From: Arthrospira sp. PCC 9108
GTDB lineage: Bacteria; Cyanobacteriota; Cyanobacteriia; Cyanobacteriales; Microcoleaceae
Length of the DNA: 64,000 bases
Direction of reading: 5' to 3'
NCBI GenBank assembly: GCA_016745315.1
Contig: CP066886.1
Location: 2,542,501-2,606,500, forward strand
Below are positions 6,105 through 15,371 of this stretch, in pieces (positions within the stretch are counted from its first letter, which is position 1; every line of letters begins with the position of its first letter). The notes below the pieces were generated by a model. That model had not been told where the DNA came from, searched no databases, and worked only from the letters and a program-made list of their open reading frames with translations. The translations under genes were made by a program, and so were the position numbers.

Positions 6105-8831
6105 ATGACTGCAACTATTCCCACCCTAGCACCCCAATACGACCCTTTCTCCACTGAAGCCAAATGGCAGCAATACTGGGAACAGAAGCAGGTCTTTAAA
6201 GCAGACCCTAACCATCCCGGTGAACCCTACTGTATCATGATTCCGCCTCCGAACGTGACGGGAAGCCTGCACATGGGTCACGCTTTCAATAATTCTTTGA
6301 TTGATGCGTTAATTCGCTATCATCGGATGCGTGGTTATAATACGCTATATTTGCCGGGAACTGACCACGCTAGTATAGCAGTACAGACTATTTTAGAGCG
6401 ACAATTGCGAGAAGAAGGTAAAACTCGCTATGATTTGGGAAGGGATAAGTTTTTAGACCGGGCTTGGCAGTGGAAACAAGAGTCGGGTGGTAAAATTGTT
6501 AATCAATTGCGACGTTTGGGGGTGTCCTGTGACTGGACTCGTGAACGGTTTACGCTGGATGAAGGATTATCAAAAGCGGTAATTGAAGCGTTTGTGCGTT
6601 TATATGAAGATGGCTTAATTTATCGTGGGGAATATCTGGTTAATTGGTGTCCCGCCAGTGAGTCGGCGGTGTCGGATCTGGAAGTGGAAAATAAGGAAGT
6701 TAATGGCAAGTTATGGCATTTTCGCTACCCTCTGAGTGATGGTAGTGGGTTTGTGGAAGTGGCGACTACTCGCCCAGAAACTATGTTAGGTGATACGGCT
6801 GTGGCGGTTAATCCTAATGATAAACGCTATCAAAATTTGATTGGGAAAACTCTGACTTTACCAATTATGAATAGGGAAATTCCTATTATTGGTGATGAGT
6901 TAGTTGATCCAGAATTTGGGACGGGCTGCGTTAAGGTTACTCCCGCCCATGACCCCAATGATTTTGAGATGGGTAAAAGGCATAATTTGCCGATGATTAA
7001 TATTCTAAATAAAAATGGTTCTTTGAATGAGAATGGGGGAGAGTTTGTCGGACAAGATAGGTTTGTGGCGCGCCAAAATGTGGTGAAACGTTTGGAAGCG
7101 GAAGGGTTTTTGGTGAAAATCGAAGACTATAGCCATTCTGTACCTTATAGCGATCGCGGAAAAGTTCCGGTTGAACCGCTATTATCTACTCAGTGGTTTG
7201 TCAAGATTAGACCGTTGGCTGATGGGGCTTTGGTATGTTTGGATAATGACCATAGCCCTAATTTTGTCCCCCAAAGATGGCAAAAAGTCTATCGTGACTG
7301 GTTGGTGAAATTAGAAGATTGGTGCATTTCTCGTCAACTGTGGTGGGGACATCAAATTCCGGCTTGGTATGCGGTTAGTGAAACTGGGGGAGAAATTACT
7401 GATGATACTCCGTTTATTGTGGCGCGGACAGCAGCAGAAGCCCAGGAAAAAGCGATCGCTTCCTTTGGAGAAGGGGTAAAACTTCAGCAAGATCCTGATG
7501 TTCTCGATACCTGGTTTTCCTCTGGTTTGTGGCCGTTTTCGACTTTGGGATGGCCGGAAAAAACGGCAGATTTGCAAACCTATTACCCGACGAATACTCT
7601 GTCTACGGGGTTTGATATCATCTTTTTCTGGGTGGCTAGAATGACGATGATGGGGGGATATTTTACGGACAAAATGCCTTTTCAAACGGTTTATATCCAT
7701 GGGTTAATCCTGGATGAAAATGGCAAAAAGATGTCGAAATCAGCGGGAAATGGTATCGACCCTTTATTGTTGATTGATAAATATGGGACTGATGCGCTGC
7801 GTTATACTTTAATGCGAGAGGTGATCGGTGCAGGACAGGATATCCGTTTAGAGTATGACCGCAGCAAGGATGAGTCGCCGTCGGTGGAGGCTTCCCGGAA
7901 TTTTACTAATAAACTCTGGAATGCGGCCCGGTTTGTGTTGATGAACCTGAAAGGACAAACTCCGGCACAATTGGGAACACCTAATTTGGAGGAGTTGGAA
8001 TTAAGCGATCGCTGGATTTTGTCTCGGTTTAACCAAACTGTCAAGCAAACTTGTGATTATATGAATGCTTACAGTTTAGGGGAAGCAGCTAAAGGCTTAT
8101 ATGAGTTTATTTGGGGTGATTTTTGCGACTGGTATATTGAGTTAGCCAAGTATCGTTTACAGGGAGATGGCGGCGTTTCTCAGAAAGTAGCCCAGCAGGT
8201 ACTCGCCTACATTTTAGAAGGCATTTTAAAGCTATTACATCCTTTTATGCCACACATTACCGAGGAAATTTGGCATACTTTAACCCAAACCGGGGAACAA
8301 GATTGTTTGGCGGTGCAGACTTATCCAGTATTGCAAGAACAGATGATCAGTTCCGACTTAGAAACCGATTTTGATTTAATTATCGGCACAATTCGCACTC
8401 TCCGAAATTTGCGCGCTGACGCTGATATTAAACCCAAAGTCAAAGTTACGGCGATTCTGCAAAGTGAAAATGCCAAAGAAAGGGAGATTTTGCAACGGGG
8501 AGAGGTCTATATTAATAAAATTGCTGGGGTGGATAACTTGGTGATTACAGAAGCATTAACGGGAAATGAAGGTCAAACTATCGCCGGGGTGGTGGGTACT
8601 ATTCAGGCCTTAATTCCTTTGGCTGGGGTGGTTGATTTAGAAGCCTTGAAGCAGCGGACCGAGAAGAAATTGGCAAAAATTCAGAAGGAAATTGATAGCT
8701 ATACCAAGCGTTTAAGTAATCGTAATTTTGTCGATAAAGCTGACCCCCAGGTTGTACAGGGTGCGCGAGATGCTTTAGCGGAAGCTGAGAAACAAGCGGA
8801 AATTCTCCAAAGCCGTTTGAGTGGTTTTTAG
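6105..8831 (+). CDS. valS: Valyl-tRNA synthetase
   Basis: A 908-residue class I aminoacyl-tRNA synthetase that charges tRNA(Val). The HIGH motif appears as PPPNVTGSLHMGHAF near residue 48-60, the editing (CP1) domain covers about 190-350 with TTRPETMLGDTAV, and KMSKSAGNGIDP near 546 is the KMSKS loop that activates the adenylate. The anticodon-binding domain follows, and the last 65 residues form the Val-type coiled-coil arm (LEALKQRTEKKLAKIQKEID onward). The protein is complete. The upstream intergenic region (5834-6104) has no gene; it contains a C-rich/G-rich inverted sequence around 5850-5880. The HIP1 palindrome occurs inside the gene. Confidence 0.97.
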   Translation: MTATIPTLAPQYDPFSTEAKWQQYWEQKQVFKADPNHPGEPYCIMIPPPNVTGSLHMGHAFNNSLIDALIRYHRMRGYNTLYLPGTDHASIAVQTILERQLREEGKTRYDLGRDKFLDRAWQWKQESGGKIVNQLRRLGVSCDWTRERFTLDEGLSKAVIEAFVRLYEDGLIYRGEYLVNWCPASESAVSDLEVENKEVNGKLWHFRYPLSDGSGFVEVATTRPETMLGDTAVAVNPNDKRYQNLIGKTLTLPIMNREIPIIGDELVDPEFGTGCVKVTPAHDPNDFEMGKRHNLPMINILNKNGSLNENGGEFVGQDRFVARQNVVKRLEAEGFLVKIEDYSHSVPYSDRGKVPVEPLLSTQWFVKIRPLADGALVCLDNDHSPNFVPQRWQKVYRDWLVKLEDWCISRQLWWGHQIPAWYAVSETGGEITDDTPFIVARTAAEAQEKAIASFGEGVKLQQDPDVLDTWFSSGLWPFSTLGWPEKTADLQTYYPTNTLSTGFDIIFFWVARMTMMGGYFTDKMPFQTVYIHGLILDENGKKMSKSAGNGIDPLLLIDKYGTDALRYTLMREVIGAGQDIRLEYDRSKDESPSVEASRNFTNKLWNAARFVLMNLKGQTPAQLGTPNLEELELSDRWILSRFNQTVKQTCDYMNAYSLGEAAKGLYEFIWGDFCDWYIELAKYRLQGDGGVSQKVAQQVLAYILEGILKLLHPFMPHITEEIWHTLTQTGEQDCLAVQTYPVLQEQMISSDLETDFDLIIGTIRTLRNLRADADIKPKVKVTAILQSENAKEREILQRGEVYINKIAGVDNLVITEALTGNEGQTIAGVVGTIQALIPLAGVVDLEALKQRTEKKLAKIQKEIDSYTKRLSNRNFVDKADPQVVQGARDALAEAEKQAEILQSRLSGF

Positions 8832-9018
8832 GGTTTTCCTAACTGTGGGGAATTTTCCCCACTTACCATCATCTGGGTTAAGTTTAACTAATATATACTG
8901 GCAAAGTATTTTGGATTTCCAAGGATTGTTAACAGATGCAATCCCGGAGGCTGAGACTCCCAAGACCCGTACCATAGCAGAGTCATAAAAATCTAAAACT
9001 CTCACACTTAAATTATTC

Positions 9019-10419
9019 ATGAAAATCAAGGTTCAAAATTTAGGTGTTATCAAACAAGCCCAACTAGAATTAGGAGATCTAACGATTATTTGTGGGCAAA
9101 ATAACTCTGGGAAAACTTATGTGACCTATGCTTTGTTTGGATTTTTATCGACATGGAGAGATGGCTTTGAGGTGGAAATTGCCAATGATATTATTGACCA
9201 GATTTTAAATCAAGGATTGGCGACGATCAACCTCCTAACTGATATTGATTCCCCAGAAAAAATCCTATCCCAAGCCTCCCAAGCCTACGCAGACAGTCTG
9301 GGGGAAATCTTTGGGACAAACGGAGCCAGGTTCGCCCAGACAACCTTTGAAGTTTTTTTAGATTTAAATAGAGATTTTTTTGATGATGGCTATGAAACCA
9401 ATATAGGAGCCAGAGGTTCTGATCAGCAAATCTTTTCACTAATCAAACCTGTAAATAGCCCAGAATTGACGGTTACACTCCTAGCCACAAAGGAAAATCT
9501 GAATTTTCCTCGACAAATCATCAATAAAATTATTAGTGATTCGATTAAAAATATCCTGTTTTCTCGATTTTTTCCGCGTCCTTTTATCGCGAGTGCGGAA
9601 AGAACAGGTGCGGCTATTTTTCGGAAAGAACTCAATTTTGCCCGTAATCGCCTCCTAGATGAACTGAGCCAAGTTGAAGGGGAAAAAGATAGGTTTCAAC
9701 TGCTGCTTTCTAAGGGGTATGGAGATTATGCGTTGCCGATTCATAAAAATGTTGAGTTTCTGCGTAATTTAGAGGGAATATCTAAACGCAGCAGTGATTT
9801 AAGCGAAATCAATCCTGGTATTTTGGATGATTTTGATGATATTATTGGCGGTCGTTATGTGGTGACCAAAAATGATGAACTCTATTATATTCCTATGGGT
9901 AATAAAAAAGCTCAGTTAACGATGGATGAAAGTTCTAGCGCAGTTCGTTCTTTACTGGATATTGGCTTTTATTTAAAACATATTGCCAAAATCGGTCAAT
10001 TACTAATTATTGATGAACCCGAACTAAATTTGCACCCGGAAAACCAACGTCGAATCGCTCGTTTAATTGCTCGGTTAATTAACAGTGGCATCAAAGTATT
10101 GATGACGACCCACAGTGATTATATTGTCAAGGAATTGAACACCCTAATCATGCTCAATTCCGATAAACCCCACATTCAGAAAATCGCTCAACAAGAAGGC
10201 TATAAACAAGATGAAATTCTCGATGCTAGTCGTGTTAGAGTTTATATCGCGGAAGAAGCCCTTGTTCAACTACCCGGTAAATCGAGGCGGAGTCGCTGCC
10301 AAACGTTAACTGTTGCCAAGATTACACCGGATTTCGGTATAGAAATTTCCAGCTTTGACACTGCGATTGAAGCCATGAATAAAATTCAAGAAGCGATCGT
10401 TTGGGGAGAAGAGTTCTAG
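9019..10419 (+). CDS. AAA-family (ABC/OLD-like) ATPase of a two-gene unit
   Basis: A 466-residue ATPase of the AAA_15/AAA_21, SMC/OLD-like type. Walker A is GQNNSGKT at residues 26-33, preceded by the typical N-terminal strand pair (VQNLGVIKQAQLELGDLTII). A long helical insert follows, then the signature-like DESSSAVRSLLDIGF near 308, Walker B LLIIDEPELNLHP near 327-339 and the switch histidine in MTTHSDYIV near 364. There is no C-terminal TOPRIM nuclease domain, unlike OLD proteins. The stop (TAG, 10417-10419) overlaps the likely GTG start of the next gene, so the two are translationally coupled. Such ATPases paired with a small effector are common in phage-defence systems (for example Septu, PARIS). 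That role is inference here, and the pair matches no named system that I recognise. Confidence 0.8.
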   Translation: MKIKVQNLGVIKQAQLELGDLTIICGQNNSGKTYVTYALFGFLSTWRDGFEVEIANDIIDQILNQGLATINLLTDIDSPEKILSQASQAYADSLGEIFGTNGARFAQTTFEVFLDLNRDFFDDGYETNIGARGSDQQIFSLIKPVNSPELTVTLLATKENLNFPRQIINKIISDSIKNILFSRFFPRPFIASAERTGAAIFRKELNFARNRLLDELSQVEGEKDRFQLLLSKGYGDYALPIHKNVEFLRNLEGISKRSSDLSEINPGILDDFDDIIGGRYVVTKNDELYYIPMGNKKAQLTMDESSSAVRSLLDIGFYLKHIAKIGQLLIIDEPELNLHPENQRRIARLIARLINSGIKVLMTTHSDYIVKELNTLIMLNSDKPHIQKIAQQEGYKQDEILDASRVRVYIAEEALVQLPGKSRRSRCQTLTVAKITPDFGIEISSFDTAIEAMNKIQEAIVWGEEF

Positions 10420-11039
10420 TGTGGAAGAGAGATTATAAAATTCTGTCAGAGTTAATTGATGAATCAGCACAAATTAAAGCGATCGCTCTACCCTATAACA
10501 GTCGAGAAGTAATCCTAACTGAAGCAGATCAAGATGTTAAATATTCCATTAAAATTAAGGGATTTCCACCAGAATTTTTCATTATTAAATCCGATAAGTT
10601 TGCACCACCAGTAGGATTTATTCAAGGATTACAAGGAGAATGCAAACGTTCAGATTATATCATTTTGGTTAACATTTTGCTTAACCAAAAATCACAAAAA
10701 ACAGCTATTTTTTTAGAACTCAAGCGAGGCAACCCAGATAATCAAGATATTATTAAACAACTTAAAGGTGGTTTTTGTCTATTTAAATATTTGCAAAAAA
10801 TCGGGCAAGTTTTTTGGGGAAAGCCTGATTTTCTCAAGGATTATGATATTAAATTTGTGGTGATTAAAAATATACCCATGCCAGGTAATTTGAATAAACG
10901 TTCATCACAATTCAAACGAGAAAATCTGGTGAAGTCCCTTAAAATAGACGGTGACAATATAGAAGAAATACCGAAGCACTATTTATCGGTTAAGCATCAG
11001 AAAGAAATTTATTTCCGAGTTTTCTTAGAAAAAGCATGA
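10419..11039 (+). CDS. Probable PD-(D/E)XK-like protein, partner of the upstream ATPase
   Basis: Not a named family that I recognise. The frame is open from TTG 10401, but GTG 10419 is preferred: it overlaps the ATPase stop as TAGTG and has GGGGAG 10 bases upstream, giving about 206 residues. The centre reads CKRSDYIIL, then after a short loop AIFLELKRG, then DIIKQLKGG. An acidic residue, a later E-x-K on a hydrophobic strand, and a following Q in a helix is the pattern of PD-(D/E)XK nucleases. It is soluble with no signal peptide. The C-terminal part is Lys-rich, which would suit nucleic-acid binding. Its function as a nuclease effector is inferred from this motif and its coupling to the ATPase. 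Confidence 0.6.
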   Translation: MWKRDYKILSELIDESAQIKAIALPYNSREVILTEADQDVKYSIKIKGFPPEFFIIKSDKFAPPVGFIQGLQGECKRSDYIILVNILLNQKSQKTAIFLELKRGNPDNQDIIKQLKGGFCLFKYLQKIGQVFWGKPDFLKDYDIKFVVIKNIPMPGNLNKRSSQFKRENLVKSLKIDGDNIEEIPKHYLSVKHQKEIYFRVFLEKA

Positions 11040-11070
11040 TTTGAGATGCGATCGCCTCAATACCAGTAAC

Positions 11071-11283
11071 CTCAAATACTTGACGACAGAATGGAGGTTT
11101 TGCTATACTGACGGAAATCGCTTCCGAGGGGTTATTGTGCCTACACCCAAAAAAAAGCCGGAAACCCTATATAGATCGTGAAATATTAATATTTTGTGGC
11201 TACAATTTAAAATGGCGATGCACGAGTTTTTGAGGATTTAGTCCAGGCTGAAAATTAGGCTATTGACAAAATAGACATTTTAT
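11071..11283 (+). repeat. Conserved promoter/leader block, copy 1 (upstream of first AAA-WD40 gene)
   Basis: About 210 bases that recur, mostly identical, at 15056-15270. Both copies lie shortly before an AAA-WD40 gene. They contain TTGACG (11080-11085), an 18-base spacer and TATACT (11104-11109), a plausible sigma-70 promoter. Downstream are a shared block around GCCGGAAACCCTATATA, the palindromic AAATATTAATATTT, a shared GCGATGCACGAGTTTTT, and a second TTGACA (11263-11268). The conservation outside coding sequence suggests shared regulation or a conserved leader RNA. Confidence 0.65.
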
Positions 11284-11336
11284 GAAATTACCGTTGTGGT
11301 GGGCTAATAATTAACTATAATTATCGATATAATCTC

Positions 11337-14300
11337 ATGATACTTGAGTCCCAATCAATTTATCAAGTTGGTGGTAGCCTTCATAGGGACTCACCGACCT
11401 ATGTGGAGAGGGCGGCGGATAGGGAACTCTATCAAGCCTTGAAATCCGGGGAATTTTGCTATGTTCTCAATAGTCGTCAAATGGGTAAATCGTCCCTGTT
11501 GGTGCGGACTTCCTATCGGCTACAACAGGAGTCGCTGAAATGTATCAGCTTAGATATGACTTGTATTGGTAGTGAAAATGTGACACCTTTACAGTGGTAT
11601 AAAGGGATTTTAACATTTTTATGGACAGGTTTTAAGCTGACCAGTAAATTTCCACTGAAAAGCTGGTGGAATGAACGAGAAGACCTATCTTTATTGCAGC
11701 GTTTAAGTCAATTTATTGAAGAGTTATTAAAACATTTACCAGACGAACACCTGTTTATATTTGTGGATGAAATCGATAGCATTTTAAGTTTACCATTCCC
11801 GGTGGATGATTTTTTTGCTTTCATTCGTTATTGTTATAATGAAAGGGCTGTTAATCCCGAATATAATCGGATTACTTTTGCGATTTTTGGAGTAGCTACA
11901 CCTTCGGATTTAATTAAAGATAAAAATCGCACGCCGTTTAATATTGGGAAAGCTATACAGTTATCAGGATTTACTTTAAAGGAAGCTGAACCTTTAATGA
12001 CAGGTTTAATTATTCCGGGTAAAAATTCTCGTCGTTTGCTGAAAAGTATATTAAATTGGACGAGAGGACAGCCTTTTTTAACTCAGAAAATTTGTAATAT
12101 ATTATGTGTGGAGATATTGAAAGAAGGTAAACATAAGTTCTGGGAGTCTAAATCCGAAGAAAAGATTATCTATAAAATTGTTCAAGATTACATTATTGAT
12201 AATTGGGAATATCACGACGAACCGGAACATTTACGAACTATCTCTAATCGGTTATTAGATAATCACAAAACTCTGGCAAATTTGCTAAGTCTTTATCAGC
12301 AAGTTTTAATAGGTATAATAGTTGAAGCTGATGGTAGTGCTGAACAAACGGAATTAATTATGTCTGGCTTGGTGATTAAATACCATAATTATTTAATTGT
12401 GAAAAATAAGATTTATAAAAGCATTTTTAATCACGATTGGGTAGATAAAAAGTTAAGTAATTTACGACCCTATTCTCAAACTCTTGAAGCCTGGGTGATT
12501 TCTGGTAAAACTGATGAATCTCGACTGCTGCGAGGACAGGCTTTCAAAGATGCTCAAAAGTGGATGGTAGGTAAGGTTTTGAGTCCGGTAGATTATCAAT
12601 TTTTAAATGCTTCGGCTGAACTGGAACAAATGCAAGTTAGACAGCAACTAGAAATTGAGCGATCGCAAGCTATTGCCAACCAATTAAAAGAACAGCAAAT
12701 CAGATTATTAGAGCAACAAAAAAATGCCCAAAAACAAAAACTTTTTATAGGAGTTTTAACTATTGGTTTTGTGATAAATTCTCTGTTGGTATTTCAGACA
12801 TTTAATTTATATATGAGAGCTTCAATTAATGAAAAACAAGCTAGAATTAACGAAATTAGTGCTGTTTTAAATTCTGCAAATACTTTATTCACTCAAAATT
12901 ATCACTTGGATGCTTTATTGTCGGCTTTAGCAGCACATCAAAAAATTGCAACTATAAAATCACCTAATCCCGCCATTATCGAGAGGGTAAAGCAGACGGT
13001 TAGCCGGGCATTTTTTAGGGCTGATGAGTTCAATAGAATTGTAGCCCATGACCATTTGATTTGGCGAGTTACTTTCTCTCCTGACGGTGAATATATCGCT
13101 ACTAGCAGTAATGATAATACTATTAAACTCTGGGATAAGCGAGGTAATTTATTACAGGTTTTTGCTGGTCATGAAGGGGACGTTTTTGATGTGGCTTTTT
13201 CCCCAGATGGTCAATTTTTAGCCTCAGCGAGTTTAGACAAAACGGCTAAGATCTGGACTGTTGATGGTAATTTAGTTACTACCCTAAGTCTCCATAAAAA
13301 TGGTGTCAGGGCGATCGCTTTTTCTCCAGATGGTCAGACCATAGGAATAGCTAGTCAAGACAAAACAGCGCAACTGTGGCGACGGGGTGACCAGGGATGG
13401 GTTGATGCTTATCTTCACCTGACTTTAACAGGTCATGATGATGCTGTAGAGGCGATCGCTTTTTCTCCAGATGGTCAAAATATCGCCACCACTAGCAAAG
13501 ACCACACCGTGAAACTATGGGGAATAGATGGCAGTCTAGTTAATACCTTTAGCGGACACCAAAACCCGGTCTGGGACGTGGTATTCTCCCCGATGGCAAA
13601 ACTATCGTTTCTGGTAGTAATGACGGTACAGCTAAAGTGTGGGGACTTGATGGCAGTCTGATTACTACTTTACCCTCCCAGGAAGGTTGGGTTTGGTCTG
13701 TGGCTATTAGTCCTCCCGATAGCATTATCCGCCGTTTAGGTATTGTTTTCGCCACTGCTGATTTAGCTAATAATATTAAGCTGTGGGATATAGATGGTAA
13801 TTTGCTATACACCCTAGAAGGTCATCAACAACAGGTCTGGAATGTTAGCTTTAGCCCTGATGGTAAAACGCTGGCTTCGGTAAGTAATGATAAAACTCTT
13901 CGACTCTGGGGTTTTGAACACCCTAGCCTCACTATTTTGAGGGGACATAATAGGGGTATTTTAGATGCGGTATTTTCTGAGGATGACAGTTTTGTGGTAA
14001 CTGGTAGTGATGATAAAACTCTCAGAATTTGGCGACCTAATGGGGAGTTATTACAGACTATTCCTACTAGCGACGGGGGAGTTTTGTCGGTCAGTGTTGC
14101 TTCTCAATATCAAATTTTGGCTACTGGTAGCTATGACCAAATCATTCAACTGTGGCAAATTTCCCCTGACGGAACCAACATAACTTTACTAAACACTTTA
14201 ACTGAACATACTGGACCTGTTTGGTCGGTGGCTTTTAGTCCCAATGGTGAATTTCTGGTGAGTGGTAGTGGTGATAGCACTATCAAACTTTGGAATAAAG

Positions 14301-14920
14301 ACGGGGTTTTGCTCAAAAGTTGGTCTTCACAGGGACAGACTATCCGCACGATTGCTATTAGCCGAGATAATCAGTTAATTGCTTCTGGTGGTAGTGGTGG
14401 AATGGTGAAAATTTGGGGAGTTGATGGTAGCCTGAAACGGGAACTAAGTCCATACCACAGGGGAACTATCTTAGGCTTAGATTTTTCTCCTGATGGTCGC
14501 TTTTTGGTTTCTGCTGCTGAAGATGATATGGTTATGCTGTGGGATATAAATGGCAATCTAATTAATGATTTTAAAGCTGATCATAATGATATTGTATCGG
14601 ATGTGACTTTTTCCCCAGATAGTCAAATACTGGCGACAGCGGGGACAGATGGAAGTGCGAAAATTTGGAGTCTTGATGGGGAAAATTTGGCGATTTTTAA
14701 TGGTCATCGTACCCATCAAACTCGGGTTTTGTCGGTGAATTTTAGCCATGATGGTCAACGGTTAATTTCTACTGATATTGATGGGGTGGCTATCCTGTGG
14801 AATATTAAGGATTCTATTAATTATCAAACAGTGCGTAATTATGCCTGTGACTGGATACGGGATTACTTACAAATTCATGCCGACACTGAAAATGGCGATC
14901 GCCAAATATGCCAAAATTGA
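11337..14920 (+). pseudogene. AAA-like NTPase with 14 WD40 repeats (STAND-like), frameshifted, copy A
   Basis: Two overlapping frames (11337-13661 and 13637-14920) make one protein of about 1194 residues when one C is restored to the run at 13588-13591: VVFSP then continues as DGKTIVSGSNDGTAKVWG. The N-terminus is an AAA-like (AAA_35) domain with the Walker A variant LNSRQMGKSSLL near residue 42-53 and Walker B LFIFVDEIDSIL near 140. A helical linker and coiled coil lead to one membrane segment (about 467-490), then 14 WD40 repeats ending in motifs such as IKLWD, AKIWT and VKLWG. The paralogue at 15372-18911 has the same architecture uninterrupted. The fold resembles STAND/NLR-type signalling NTPases with a WD40 sensor; ligand and output are unknown. 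Either a true frameshift or a sequencing error. Confidence 0.85.
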
Positions 14921-15371
14921 ACAGATCCGGTTTTGGATACCCTGACCTACAGCCTTTAAATACCCCAATTAATAATTTGTACTAATATTTTCATCAAAAG
15001 AGTTTTGATTTTCAAAATAATGTTAAGATTTAATACAATTTAATTGATAACTCCTCTCAAATACTTGACGACAGAATGGGGGTTTTGCTATGCTTATATA
15101 AATGCCATCCAAGGGCTTATTGTGCCTACACGCCCCAAAAAAGCCGGAAACCCTATATATATCGTGAAATATTAATATTTTTTGGTGAAAGTTTAAAATT
15201 GCGATGCACGAGTTTTTAAGGATTGAGCCAGGGTCAAAAATTAGCCTCTTGACAAAATAGCGATTTTGTGCGTATCATGCTTTGTTTACAAAAATTGAAG
15301 ATAAAGCTGTTGATTATTTTATTAATTGTAATAGTGAGATAATTATCAGAATTGACGATGAGATTTTAATT
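14921..15371 (+). other. Intergenic region between the two AAA-WD40 paralogues
   Basis: This 451-base region has no gene. Its first part (14921-15055) is AT-rich and featureless to me. Its second part is the second copy of the leader block (15056-15270), which is followed by an AT-rich 5' untranslated segment to the ATG at 15372. An upstream TTG at 15282 keeps the frame open but adds 30 residues with no match to the paralogue. Confidence 0.6.
15056..15270 (+). repeat. Conserved promoter/leader block, copy 2 (upstream of second AAA-WD40 gene)
   Basis: Second copy of the block at 11071-11283. It has TTGACG (15065-15070), 18 bases, TATGCT (15089-15094), then the same internal landmarks. At its end TTGACA (15249-15254) is followed after 18 bases by TATCAT (15273-15278), a second good promoter that exists only in this copy, because copy 1 has lost the -10. 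The two copies share long identical stretches, for example CTCAAATACTTGACGACAG. Confidence 0.65.
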
